From: an uncultured Opitutaceae bacterium
Lineage (GTDB): Bacteria; Verrucomicrobiota; Verrucomicrobiia; Opitutales; Opitutaceae
NCBI GenBank assembly: GCA_937902925.1
Contig: CALFNN010000059.1
Span: forward strand, 1-64,000
DNA length: 64,000 nt
Reading direction: 5' to 3'
The position numbers and the translations under genes are program-made. Positions 27,577 to 35,887 of this stretch are shown one piece after another (within the stretch, counting starts at the first letter, position 1; the number at the start of each line of letters is the position of its first letter). Under the pieces are notes generated by a model that was given only the letters and a program-made list of their open reading frames with translations, had not been told where the DNA came from and did no database searches.

Positions 27577-27672
27577 GACTTTGTGGGATGCCACCGGAAT
27601 GCTTCGTTGGCCGGGCCTGCCTCGCAACGCCAAGAAAACGCAGCGGTGGCGGACAGTCAGCGCGCGGTCCGT

Positions 27673-27707
27673 CCCGGGTGGCGACCGGTGAGCGGCCGCC
27701 ACCCGGG
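27673..27707 (-). terminator. strong hairpin just downstream of the TonB receptor gene
   Basis: CCCGGGTGGCG, a 13-base loop, then the exact complement CGCCACCCGGG. It starts 15 bases past the TonB receptor stop (minus strand) and lies upstream of the GH106 start. There is no T-run, so intrinsic termination is uncertain; it could stabilise the 3' end of the receptor mRNA. Confidence 0.55.
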
Positions 27708-27721
27708 GGAAGCGTGCCCCT

Positions 27722-29875
27722 TTAGAACGCCCAGGACATCGTGCCGAAGAATCCGCGCCGCGCGCCGAATTGGGCGGCGTTGACGCCGACGCCGGAGCCG
27801 TCGCGCAGCTCGTAGCTTTCGTCCGTGAGATTCACGACGTCGAAGCGGAGCTTGAGCGACTGCTTGTCGCCGAGCTTGAAAGTCTGCTCCGCCCCGAGGC
27901 TGATCGTGTGGTAGTTCGGCACGGTGCCGCCGTTCGGGATGGTGTTGCCGGCGCTGTCGGTCGCGTCGTTCCTCAGGCCGCTGCCATAGATGAAATCCAG
28001 AAAGAGATTCGTCGAACCGCGGGCCTCGCTCCATGCGTAGGAGGCGCCGAACGAGCCCGAGAGCTGCTGGTCGTGGTCGAGGAAAATCCAGTGATTTTGG
28101 ACGTAGGCGAGATCGGCGGGATCGAACTGAAACTGCGCCGAGTTCCAGTCCCGCCCCTTGGCGACCGAATGGGCGGCGTTGAGATAGGCGGAGAATCCGC
28201 CATTGGTGTAGGAACTGGTGAATTCCAGGCCGTAGATGCGGCCGTCGCGATAGTTGAAGGCCGAGAGAATCAGGGTTTGCCCGAACAACCCGTCGTCGAG
28301 CTGTTCGCGCGCGTTCTTGTAATAGCCGTCGAGCCCGACCTGAAACCCGCGGCCGAGTTTCCGGCTGATGCCGGCGTCGAAATAGTCCGCCCGTTCGGCG
28401 CGGACCGGATCGTCCCGGGTCAGGTCGGAGGCGTTGGACGTGCCGTCGAATTCCGCCACCGTGCCGCCCGGCACGAACTCGAGCGGCGGCGGCGTGAAGT
28501 AGCGCGCGTAGCCGGCGTGCAGCGTCGTGTCGGCCGTGGCCTGGTAGATGAGGTTGATGCGCGGGCTGAGCTGGCTCTCGGTGTCGAACGTCGAGGAGAA
28601 CCGGTCGGCGCGGACGCCGTAATTGAGCGTGAAACCCGTTGAGAGTTTCCACTCGTCCTGCAGATAGACGCCGGCGAACGTGGCGTGCTGTTTGCCGTTG
28701 TCCAGGATCGGAAACGGCGCTCCGGTCGGATTGCCATCGCCGTCGACCGGGAACACAGTCGTGCTGGTCTGCGCATCGAGATTTTCCCGGAGAAACATCC
28801 CGCCGCCGCGCAGCGTGTGCCCCGCGCCGACCGCGAGGCTGCCGTCGATCTCCGCGCCGCCGGCCGAGACCTGGCGGTTCACGTCGCTGGCCACGCCGTT
28901 GAAGAACAGGTCACCCGTGAGATCCGGCCGGAAGTGCACGCTGCTGCGCCGGCCGAAGCCTGCGATCTGGTAGTTCAGGGCGCCGGCCGATTTTTGGTAG
29001 GCGGCGACGCCGTAGTAGTTCTGCTCGTTCTGGCGTTCGTCGAGTTGGGCGGAATCGAAAGTTCCGGGGAGCCACTGGCTGCCATCGGGCGAAGTGCCGG
29101 GGTCGAGTCCCGGCGTGTTGGGCACCTGATAGTCGCTGGTGGAGGCGCTGGCCATCACCGTGACCCGGCTCGTGGGATCGAGCAGGTCGGACAGATAGAC
29201 AAAGGCCTTGGACTGCTTCGTGGTGTCGTGGATCGCGCTGGCCGCGGACGTCGGATTCTCGATGCCGAGGTCGTTGCGATTGTAACTGCCGTCGACGAAG
29301 TAGTTCAGGTTGCCCTGCGAACCGGCGGTCTCGAATGCGGGCCGGAGTGTCTGGTTGCTGCCGCCGAAGAGGCTGACTTCGCCCGAGTCGGTCACCGCCC
29401 CGTTCTTGGTGTGGATGTCGACGACGCCCGCGGTGCGAAAGCCGTATTGGGCGGGCAGCGAGCCGGTGACGAGTTGCATGTTGTCGACGAACCGCGGATC
29501 GATTTCCAAGCCGAAGCCGCTGAGGCCCTCGGGCAGGAGCACGTCGTTGACGCGGTATTGCAGGTTGGCGTGCTCGCCGCGGACGTGCAGTCCGCCCGCG
29601 GCCTCGGAATCCTGCGCCACGCCGGGTGCGCGGAGGAGGATCTGGCCGAACGAGCCGTTGTCGGCGAGCGGCATCGTGGCGATCTGGGCGTTGTCGATGA
29701 GAAACGACGTCGCGCCGAGGCTCGGCACGATGCCCTCGCGGGCCTGGTCGAGCTGGCCGGTGACGACGAACTTGTCGAGCTGGACGGGCGCGGCGCTGGC
29801 GGGCGACGCGGTCTGCGCGCGGGCGAGCACGGCGGAGCCGAGGAGAAGGAGCGAAAGGGAACGGGAAAGGGACAT
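27722..29875 (-). CDS. TonB-dependent outer membrane receptor
   Basis: This is a 717-residue outer-membrane receptor. The signal peptide is MSLSRSLSLLLLGSAVLARA (ATG at 29875). The plug follows: QLDKFVVTGQLDQAREG acts as the TonB box region, and LRAPGVAQDSEAAGGLHVRGEHANLQYRVNDV is the usual plug motif. A beta-barrel then runs to the C-terminal aromatic end GFFGTMSWAF. Energised transport across the outer membrane is expected; the ligand is unknown. The plug form resembles receptors linked to metals more than SusC-type glycan receptors, and the genes upstream (a His/Cys small protein and a propeller with a CusF-like tail) point the same way. It follows the small secreted protein gene by 101 bases. 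Confidence 0.9.
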   Translation of the reverse strand: MSLSRSLSLLLLGSAVLARAQTASPASAAPVQLDKFVVTGQLDQAREGIVPSLGATSFLIDNAQIATMPLADNGSFGQILLRAPGVAQDSEAAGGLHVRGEHANLQYRVNDVLLPEGLSGFGLEIDPRFVDNMQLVTGSLPAQYGFRTAGVVDIHTKNGAVTDSGEVSLFGGSNQTLRPAFETAGSQGNLNYFVDGSYNRNDLGIENPTSAASAIHDTTKQSKAFVYLSDLLDPTSRVTVMASASTSDYQVPNTPGLDPGTSPDGSQWLPGTFDSAQLDERQNEQNYYGVAAYQKSAGALNYQIAGFGRRSSVHFRPDLTGDLFFNGVASDVNRQVSAGGAEIDGSLAVGAGHTLRGGGMFLRENLDAQTSTTVFPVDGDGNPTGAPFPILDNGKQHATFAGVYLQDEWKLSTGFTLNYGVRADRFSSTFDTESQLSPRINLIYQATADTTLHAGYARYFTPPPLEFVPGGTVAEFDGTSNASDLTRDDPVRAERADYFDAGISRKLGRGFQVGLDGYYKNAREQLDDGLFGQTLILSAFNYRDGRIYGLEFTSSYTNGGFSAYLNAAHSVAKGRDWNSAQFQFDPADLAYVQNHWIFLDHDQQLSGSFGASYAWSEARGSTNLFLDFIYGSGLRNDATDSAGNTIPNGGTVPNYHTISLGAEQTFKLGDKQSLKLRFDVVNLTDESYELRDGSGVGVNAAQFGARRGFFGTMSWAF

Positions 29876-29976
29876 GGTGAGTCTGGGTTGAACGAACGGG
29901 AAACGCGCGCCCACGCCACGGCGTGAAGCGCATCAAGCGCCGCGCATTCACGCGCGACGCGACGGAACGAACCGAC

Positions 29977-30306
29977 TCAGCTCACCGGCGGCCCGCGCTC
30001 CGGCTGGCGGAGATAACGGGGCGACGCCAAAAAGATTTCCGCCGTGACAACGCGCGGCTGCTCGACCCACGTGGCCGACGGCGGCGCAATGGTGGGCAGA
30101 TCAAGCGGGAGCGACACGCCGCTGGCAAACAGCACGACCGCGCAATCGTCGTTGCCCGCGACGGCGTGGGATTTGTGCAGCCAGCCGTGCAACACCGGGC
30201 TCGCCGCAAACACGGTGAGCGCGAACACGAGCGCCGCACTGCCCGCCGCAATGAAGCGGCGCGGACCGTCGGCGAACAGCCGGAGGCGGCGGTGGGTGGC
30301 GGGCAT
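29977..30306 (-). CDS. small secreted or membrane-anchored His/Cys protein
   Basis: This 109-residue protein (ATG at 30306) has one hydrophobic segment (about 18-36). It is followed by H40, H44 and H47 in LHGWLHKSHAV and the conserved-looking DDCAVVLFASG with C55, then a Pro-rich tail. Small proteins with this HxxxH...C layout (DUF2946-like) are often found beside metal-related TonB receptors. Metal binding is an inference from the residues and context. It lies 60 bases after the propeller gene and 101 before the TonB receptor gene, all on the minus strand. Confidence 0.65.
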   Translation of the reverse strand: MPATHRRLRLFADGPRRFIAAGSAALVFALTVFAASPVLHGWLHKSHAVAGNDDCAVVLFASGVSLPLDLPTIAPPSATWVEQPRVVTAEIFLASPRYLRQPERGPPVS

Positions 30307-30366
30307 GTCGGGTGGGAAGGTCGCGATTACGGCAAGATCGTCAAGCGACAAGCAGGTTTTTTGCCA

Positions 30367-31887
30367 TCAGGGCCGGCTGCCGGCGGCCGGGGCGGGCGTG
30401 ACGAACAGCCGCACGTCGAACAGCCGCCATTGGCCGTCGCGCCGCTCGATCCGGCCGAGGAATTGCCGGCCGCGAGAGGCCGCGGCGACCACGTCGGGTG
30501 CGACCGAGAATTCATGCACGCCGGCGCCGAGCACGCCGGGCACCTCGTCATGCCGCACGCGCACGCTGCCGGCGTCGGCGTCGAGGGCGACGATCGTGCC
30601 CCGCATCGGAAACCCGACGAGCTGCTCCGGCGTCGGCGCACAATCGCAGTTTTTCTCGGCGTTGAGCAGCTCGCCCTCGGGCACGGTGACGAGCAGGGTG
30701 TGCAGCGTGGCGGGCGAGTCCTCCCGCACGAAGGCCGCGATGAATTGCGCGGAGGTTTTTCCACCCGCGTAGTCGTGCACGAGAGCCGTCCGTGGAAACC
30801 CGCTCACGCGGCCGGCGCCGGCGGGCGAGAGCGCAATGGGCGCGTCGGCGGTGAAGTCGGGCGTGATCCGGCGGAGCCAGAGGCTGCCGTCGGCCTCGAG
30901 CCAGGTGACGAGCAGCGCGCCGTCATGGAGCAGAAGGGTGTCGACGTGACCGGAGGGTTTGCCGTGGTCGACGCGCAGCGGCTGGAGAAACCGCGCGCCG
31001 GCATCGGGCGAAAAGGAGGCGAGGACGCGCGGATCGTTGTTCGAGGCGGTGAACCAGGCGGCGGCGACGCGACCGCCGTCGCCCGCGAGCCGCGGGCCGT
31101 TGACCGGACACGCGTTGAGGCGCCAGTCGTCGGCGCCGAGCGGACGGGGATCATCCCAGCCGGTGCCGCGGAAACGCGCGGTGCGGATATCGCGAACCTC
31201 CTCTTCCGTCCGGCCGCGATAGGCCAGCAGCGCACCGCCGTCGGGAAACGCCGTGAGCGTGGTCTGGCAGCAGTCGCAGACCGACGGGTCGACGAGTGTG
31301 TCCGGCCCGTCGGCTCCGAGGATGCGGGCGTAGAGTCGTTGCGTTTTGCCGCCGGCCTTTTTGCCGCGGCCGTCGAGCCACGCGATGAGCACGCGGTCGT
31401 CGGCGAGCACGGCGAGCGAGAATTTTTCCGTGTCGCTGCCATCGCGCGTGAACGGCTCGGTGCTGCTCCATGTCGTGCCGCGGTCTTTCGACCGGCTGAG
31501 CCACGCGCCGCCGTGGCCATCGGCCCAGAGTGCGATCGCCTCGCCGCGGGCGTTTACCGCGAGCTGGGGAAAATCCGTGGGATCGGCCGCGAGGCTCGCG
31601 CCGGAGGCGACGGTATGCGGCGCGCTCCAGCGGTGCGCCGTCAGGTCGAAAGTGGAAACCCGCAGGACGCGGGCGTCAGCAGGTGCCGGGAGTGAGGGAG
31701 CAGACGGCGCCGGCTCGATCCACGAGAGCCACCCCGTGCCGTCGGGCGCGTTGGTGAGCGACGCGCCGACGGCGCCGGGCGCGGCGGGCGTGGCGACGTC
31801 GCTCATCTGTATCGCCGGCACCGGCGCATCCCCGGCGGCGCGGGCGATAACGCAAAGAACGGTGACCGCGATGGCGAAAAGCTTCAC
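30367..31887 (-). CDS. secreted beta-propeller (sialidase-like) protein with C-terminal CusF-like domain
   Basis: This is a 506-residue protein starting at the GTG at 31887, with a signal peptide (MKLFAIAVTVLCVIARAAG) and a GGGTGAG-like Shine-Dalgarno upstream. The main part reads like a sialidase-type propeller with Asp-box-like turns (SRSKDRGTTWSS, FSPDAGARF). A striking metal-ligand motif, VCDCC, lies at about residues 201-206. The C-terminal about 75 residues (GTIVALDADAGSVRVRHDEVPGVLGAG, then GRIERRDGQWRLFDVRLF) resemble the CusF/copper-chaperone OB fold, although the usual Met pair is not obvious. A periplasmic metal-binding role is inferred. It starts 44 bases after modC ends and may be co-transcribed with it. 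Confidence 0.75.
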   Translation of the reverse strand: MKLFAIAVTVLCVIARAAGDAPVPAIQMSDVATPAAPGAVGASLTNAPDGTGWLSWIEPAPSAPSLPAPADARVLRVSTFDLTAHRWSAPHTVASGASLAADPTDFPQLAVNARGEAIALWADGHGGAWLSRSKDRGTTWSSTEPFTRDGSDTEKFSLAVLADDRVLIAWLDGRGKKAGGKTQRLYARILGADGPDTLVDPSVCDCCQTTLTAFPDGGALLAYRGRTEEEVRDIRTARFRGTGWDDPRPLGADDWRLNACPVNGPRLAGDGGRVAAAWFTASNNDPRVLASFSPDAGARFLQPLRVDHGKPSGHVDTLLLHDGALLVTWLEADGSLWLRRITPDFTADAPIALSPAGAGRVSGFPRTALVHDYAGGKTSAQFIAAFVREDSPATLHTLLVTVPEGELLNAEKNCDCAPTPEQLVGFPMRGTIVALDADAGSVRVRHDEVPGVLGAGVHEFSVAPDVVAAASRGRQFLGRIERRDGQWRLFDVRLFVTPAPAAGSRP

Positions 31888-31931
31888 GCGCTCACCCTGA
31901 AGGGATTCGAGCCCGGCTGCAATGCCCCCGC

Positions 31932-32636
31932 TCAGCCTTTCAATTCGTAGCGGGGCGTCGTGGCGGGCTGGAAGAGTTCCGCGGGGCGGCCGTGAGCGGT
32001 GACCCGGCCGCGGGCGAGCACGACGACGGAATCGCACAGCGCCACGACTTCGTCGGGGGAATGCGTGACGTAGAGCATCGGAATGCCGAACTCGTCCCGC
32101 ACGCGCGCGAGGTAGGGCAGGAGCCGTTCGCGCAGCGGCGCGTCGAGGCCGGCGAGCGGCTCGTCGAGCAGGAGCAGCCGCGGCGTGGCGAGGAGCGCGC
32201 GGCCGAGCGCGATGCGCTGCTTCTCGCCGCCGGAAAGCGTGCCCACGGCGCGGCCGACGAGGGCGCCAATTTCCAGGATTTCGGCGACGTGCTCGAAGGA
32301 AAGCCCGCCGGGGCGGGCGCGCCGGGGATCGAAACCGTAGAGCAGGTTCCGCCGCACGGACAGGTGCGGGAAAAGCGCTCCTTCCTGCGGCACGTAACCG
32401 ACGGCGCGTCGTTCGGGCGCCACATGGGTGCGCGTGGCGACATCGGTCAGCGGGGTGCCGTCGAGCCGCACGAGACCGCTCGTGGGCCGGCGGAGGCCGG
32501 CGATGAGTTCGAGCAGCGACGTCTTACCCGCACCGGACGAGCCGAAGATCGCGGTGACGCGGCCATCGAGAGTCGCATCGACCTCGAGTTCGAAATGCGC
32601 GAGGGGCAGCCGGACATTGCGGAGCTCGACGCTCAT
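31932..32636 (-). CDS. modC: molybdate ABC transporter ATP-binding protein
   Basis: This is a 234-residue ABC ATPase. Walker A is FGSSGAGKTSLLELIAGL (about 31-48), the signature is LSGGEKQRIALGRALL, Walker B is RLLLLDEPLAGLDA, and the switch His is in YVTHSPDE. The start is the ATG at 32636, giving a 4-base overlap with modB. Standard ModC proteins are about 350 residues with a C-terminal molybdate-binding TOBE/MOP domain; here the protein ends at the ATPase core (ATTPRYELKG), so no regulatory domain is present. Its identity as molybdate-specific comes from modA and modB beside it. Confidence 0.93.
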   Translation of the reverse strand: MSVELRNVRLPLAHFELEVDATLDGRVTAIFGSSGAGKTSLLELIAGLRRPTSGLVRLDGTPLTDVATRTHVAPERRAVGYVPQEGALFPHLSVRRNLLYGFDPRRARPGGLSFEHVAEILEIGALVGRAVGTLSGGEKQRIALGRALLATPRLLLLDEPLAGLDAPLRERLLPYLARVRDEFGIPMLYVTHSPDEVVALCDSVVVLARGRVTAHGRPAELFQPATTPRYELKG

Positions 32637-33301
32637 GCGGGGCGCCTCCGCAAAAACCATTCGCTCAACCAGACCGCGCCGAACGCGATGACCACGGAGA
32701 CGCCAAGCAGCGTGAGCGCCTCGGTGTCGCGACCGAGCTGGACGAGATGATAGATCGAGAGCGCGAGGGTGGCCGTCTGGCCCGGGATGAAGCCGGCGAC
32801 CATGATCGTGGCGCCGAATTCGCCGAGGGCGCGGGCGAAGGCGAGCACGGCACCGGCGACGAGGCCGCGGGCGGCGAGCGGCAGCGTGACCGTGGCGAAC
32901 ACGCGCCACGGCCCGGCGCCGAGCGTGCGGGCGACGTTTTCAAGCCGCGGGCTCACGCCCTCGAACGCGACGCGCGCGGTGCGGACCAGCAGTGGGAACG
33001 ACATGACGGCGGTCGCGACGACGACGCCGCGCCAGGTGAAAACGATTTCCCAGCCGAACGTGCGCTCAAGCCAGCCGCCGAGCAGGCCGCGGCGGCCGAG
33101 CAGTTTCAGGAGCAACAAGCCGGTCGCCACCGGTGGAATGACCAGTGGGAGCGCGACCACGGTCTCGACGAGGGACTTGCCCGGCCAGTCGCGCCGGGCG
33201 AGCAACCACGCGAGGGCGACGCCGAACGGCAGGATCGCGAGCGTGCTGAGGGCCGCGACGCCGACGGTAAACCAAGTGATCTGCCACGCTTCAGCGGACA
33301 T
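32633..33301 (-). CDS. modB: molybdate ABC transporter permease
   Basis: This 222-residue inner-membrane permease has about five to six hydrophobic helices. The EAA-type loop that contacts ModC is visible as ARALGEFGATIMVAGFIPGQT. LPLVIPPVATGLLLL and RTARVAFEGVSPRLENVARTLGAGPWRVF are typical of ModB/CysT permeases. It overlaps modC by four bases and follows modA by 21 bases. Confidence 0.95.
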   Translation of the reverse strand: MSAEAWQITWFTVGVAALSTLAILPFGVALAWLLARRDWPGKSLVETVVALPLVIPPVATGLLLLKLLGRRGLLGGWLERTFGWEIVFTWRGVVVATAVMSFPLLVRTARVAFEGVSPRLENVARTLGAGPWRVFATVTLPLAARGLVAGAVLAFARALGEFGATIMVAGFIPGQTATLALSIYHLVQLGRDTEALTLLGVSVVIAFGAVWLSEWFLRRRPA

Positions 33302-33322
33302 GCGGGGCAGACTGCGGAGCTG

Positions 33323-34075
33323 TCACGGCGCAGGCAAGAAGCCGTATTTTTCGAACACGGCCCGCGCCTCGGCGCCGGCGAGGTAGGCGGCGAATTTGCG
33401 GGCGGCGCCGGCCTGTTTCGAATCCTGCAGCACGGCGAGCGGGTAGGAAATCCTCGGTCCGTCCCCGGCCGGGACTTCATACGCGACCTTCACCTTCTTC
33501 GAGATCAGTGCGTCGGTCTGGTAGACGATGCCGGCGTCGGCGTTTCCGGCTTCGACCGCGGCGAGGCAGGCGCGGACATTTTCGGTGGGCACGACCTTGT
33601 CGATGACCTTTTTCCACAGGCCGGTTTTTTGCAGCCACGCCTTCGCGTAGATGCCGGCGGGCACGGTCTGCGGCTCGGCGAGGGCGATGCGGCCGAGGGC
33701 GGGCGTCGCGAGATCGGCGGGGGCGGCGAGCGCGGCGCCGCCGTCGGCGTTGACGACGATCACGAGCGTGTTGGCGAGGAGGCTGCGGCGGGTGCCGGCG
33801 GCGATGAGGCCGGACTTCGCGAGGTCATCCATCTTCGCCTCGTCGGCGGAAAAGAAAATATCGGCCGGTGCGCCGTTCTTGATCTGGAGCGCGAGGGTGC
33901 TGGACGCGCCGAGGTTGAGGCGGACGCGGTCGCCGCCGGCGGATTCGTAGGTTCGCGCGATTTCGCGGAGCGCGTCGGACAGGCTGGCGGCGGCGAAGAC
34001 GTTGAGGTCGGCGGCGCGCAGGGCCAGGCCGGCGGTCAGCGCAGCGAGCGCGAGAAGAAGGCGGCGGAGTTTCAT
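33323..34075 (-). CDS. modA: molybdate-binding periplasmic protein
   Basis: This is a 250-residue solute-binding protein with signal peptide MKLRRLLLALAALTAGLALRA. The mature N-terminus DLNVFAAASLSDALREIA is the classic ModA start, with the Ser-Ser oxyanion contacts in AAASL and LGASSTLALQI. GAPADIFFSADEAKMDDL and the C-terminal PLAVLQDS fit the family. It binds molybdate or tungstate and hands it to ModB. It lies 7 bases after the porin gene. Confidence 0.96.
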   Translation of the reverse strand: MKLRRLLLALAALTAGLALRAADLNVFAAASLSDALREIARTYESAGGDRVRLNLGASSTLALQIKNGAPADIFFSADEAKMDDLAKSGLIAAGTRRSLLANTLVIVVNADGGAALAAPADLATPALGRIALAEPQTVPAGIYAKAWLQKTGLWKKVIDKVVPTENVRACLAAVEAGNADAGIVYQTDALISKKVKVAYEVPAGDGPRISYPLAVLQDSKQAGAARKFAAYLAGAEARAVFEKYGFLPAP

Positions 34076-34082
34076 GGCGGAA

Positions 34083-35306
34083 TCAGAAAATCGTCTGGAG
34101 GCGCATGATCAGTTTCTTGTTCCGGGCGGCCACGCCGTCGACATCGCTGAGGAGGTAGTCGAACTGGAGCTTGAGGTCGTCGGATTTCAGGAACCAGTTG
34201 CCGCCGAAGGTCCAGGTGCTCGTGCTGTTGGCGGGCAGGAGGAGGTTGGGATCGAAGGTGTCGTAGCGCACGACGGCCTGCAGGGTTTTCGGCACGACGA
34301 AACAGCCGGCCTGGGCATACCAGCCGTCGGCGTCGAAGCTGCGCGAGGGGATGGCGACGACGGGCTTGAACCGCGCACGCAGGTATTCGACCCAGAGATC
34401 GAACGGGCCGGCGTGGAACTGCGTGTCGAGTCCGCCGGCCTCGCGCCGGCCGGCGAACGTGTTGTCCTTCGTGCCGCCGGGGACGGCGTCGAAGCCGAAC
34501 TCCGCGGCCTGGCCGGTGAGACCGGAGTCGGTCGAGGCGAGCGCGTCGGTGCCGAGCGACCAGCGTGCGGCCTGGCCGCCGAGCGTGCCCTGCCAGGCGA
34601 CGGCGCTCACGCGGCCGGCCCAGAGGAATTTGTCGTTGTCGTTCGAGGTGAGGTTGACGCCGGTGCCGTTGAAGAGGCCGGTGGCGTAGGAGACGCGCTG
34701 GCCGAACAGATCGCCGGTGACCTGGACGCCGATCTGGCGGCTCGCGGTCAGGCGGTCGTTGACGAGCGTGCGTTCGGCGATGAAGAGCCGGGGATCGGCA
34801 TAGAGCTGCTCGAAGCCGAACGGCGACTTGAACTGGCCGACCTTCACGTTGGCGAAGTCGAAACGATTCCAGTTGATGTAGCCGTCGGTCAGCTGGGCGC
34901 GGTTGCCGCTGGCCTCGGCGAGGGTGCCGGCAAACTCGCCCTCGACCTTGAAATCGAATTCCTCGAGGAATTTTCCCTGGAGGTTGAGGCGGGCGCGGCG
35001 GAGGAAGAAGCGATCGTTGCCGCTGGTGAAACGCGCATCGCCCTTGTCGCCGAAGTCCGCCTGGACCTGCACGAGTCCGCCGACGCTCAGGGTCGGCTCG
35101 CGCCCGGCCGGACGCACGAGGGTCTGGCCGGCGCGGCCGTCGAGGCCGAGCGCGGTGCGGAGCTGCTGGTTCTCCTTGCGCAGTTCGCCGATTTCGTTCT
35201 CGAGGCGCCGGAAGCGCTCGTCGACCGTGTCGGTTTGCGCGTGGGCGATCGCACCGACGAGGGCGAAAATCAGGAAGGCGGCGAACGGGTGACGGTGCGG
35301 GTTCAT
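34083..35306 (-). CDS. polyanion-type outer membrane porin (OprP/OprO-like)
   Basis: This 407-residue outer-membrane protein has signal peptide MNPHRHPFAAFLIFALVGAIAHA and a short coiled coil RRLENEIGELRKENQQLRTAL (about 32-52). The porin barrel starts at SVGGLVQVQADFGD and includes RRARLNLQGKFLEEFDFKVEGEF and VGQFKSPFGFEQLY, typical of phosphate-selective porin O/P. It ends in Phe (MRLQTIF). Its place between a molybdopterin-domain gene and modA, with gaps of 6 and 7 bases, strongly suggests that it passes molybdate or another oxyanion across the outer membrane in this operon. That substrate is an inference. Confidence 0.9.
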   Translation of the reverse strand: MNPHRHPFAAFLIFALVGAIAHAQTDTVDERFRRLENEIGELRKENQQLRTALGLDGRAGQTLVRPAGREPTLSVGGLVQVQADFGDKGDARFTSGNDRFFLRRARLNLQGKFLEEFDFKVEGEFAGTLAEASGNRAQLTDGYINWNRFDFANVKVGQFKSPFGFEQLYADPRLFIAERTLVNDRLTASRQIGVQVTGDLFGQRVSYATGLFNGTGVNLTSNDNDKFLWAGRVSAVAWQGTLGGQAARWSLGTDALASTDSGLTGQAAEFGFDAVPGGTKDNTFAGRREAGGLDTQFHAGPFDLWVEYLRARFKPVVAIPSRSFDADGWYAQAGCFVVPKTLQAVVRYDTFDPNLLLPANSTSTWTFGGNWFLKSDDLKLQFDYLLSDVDGVAARNKKLIMRLQTIF

Positions 35307-35312
35307 GAAAAA

Positions 35313-35840
35313 TCAAGGGCCGGGCTGCGGCTTCGCCCGCGGGCGCGGGGCGATTGCGCCCACCGGGACGATTTCGATCGAAGCGACCATGCGCGCCCAG
35401 CGGGCGGCGCGCTTGTCGCCGGGGACAATCAAACGAAGCGGCGCAGCGCCGGCCGGCGTGGGCTGGCCGTCCTCGCGATCCGCGAGCAGGATCGCGCGGG
35501 AGGTGAAGTTTTCGTCGAACTCGGCGAGCGCGAAGAGCACGGCGTAACCGTCCGGCGAGCGGACCAGCACGCCGAGTTGCAGCGCGGGGCCGCGGAAATT
35601 TTCGCCGGACGGCACCCCGACCCGCGTGAGGAGATCGTGCACGACGACGCCGGAGTAGAGGTGCGCCTTTTTCTCATGCGGCTCGAGGACCTCGCGGGCG
35701 GTGTGCGGCAGCGCGGCGAATTCCTCGGCGGTGAACGCCAGCGTTTTTTCCGGGCCGGCGACCTGGAGGATGGGCGCGGCGCCGCGGGCGAGGGCAACGA
35801 GGGCGGCGAGGATGGCGACGAGGCGGAACAGGCGCAGCAT
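35313..35840 (-). CDS. secreted oxidoreductase molybdopterin-binding-domain protein
   Basis: This is a 175-residue protein with a signal peptide (MLRLFRLVAILAALVALARG). The rest matches a reduced sulfite-oxidase-type molybdopterin-binding fold: FTAEEFAALPHTAREV, HLYSGVVVHDLLTRVGV, GYAVLFALAEFDENF, then LRLIVPGDKRAARWARMVASIEIV. The catalytic Cys of true sulfite oxidases is absent, so it may bind cofactor or molybdate rather than catalyse. It is the first gene after the ModE-type operator and is followed 6 bases later by the porin and modABC. Confidence 0.8.
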   Translation of the reverse strand: MLRLFRLVAILAALVALARGAAPILQVAGPEKTLAFTAEEFAALPHTAREVLEPHEKKAHLYSGVVVHDLLTRVGVPSGENFRGPALQLGVLVRSPDGYAVLFALAEFDENFTSRAILLADREDGQPTPAGAAPLRLIVPGDKRAARWARMVASIEIVPVGAIAPRPRAKPQPGP

Positions 35841-35859
35841 GCGCGCGAGCCAACCGACG

Positions 35860-35883
35860 CGTTATATTTTGTCAAATATAACG
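35860..35883 (-). promoter_or_regulatory. ModE-type operator (perfect palindrome)
   Basis: The arms CGTTATATTT and AAATATAACG are exact complements around a 4-base centre (TGTC on the plus strand). They carry the CGnTATAT / ATATnnCG half-sites of the known ModE box. The site lies between the stop of the modE-like gene (4 bases away) and the start of the molybdopterin-domain gene (19 bases away), in a strongly AT-rich patch. A TATAAC hexamer in the downstream half could be the -10, so binding would block transcription. Repression by molybdate-loaded ModE is inferred from the family. Confidence 0.85.
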
Positions 35884-35887
35884 CTTG

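Noticed and set aside
24979-27783. A 934-codon open frame on the plus strand opposite the GH106 gene
   Set aside because: The minus strand carries a convincing GH106 enzyme with a signal peptide; the plus frame is its mirror and has no motif.
27657-28652. A 331-codon minus-strand frame overlapping the TonB receptor's 3' half
   Set aside because: It is in another frame of the same strand as the receptor, with His/Arg-rich low-complexity sequence. It is a shadow.
35841-35887. Molybdenum-cofactor riboswitch in the mod leader
   Set aside because: The leader is under 50 bases and is explained by the ModE-type palindrome; there is no room for a folded Moco aptamer.
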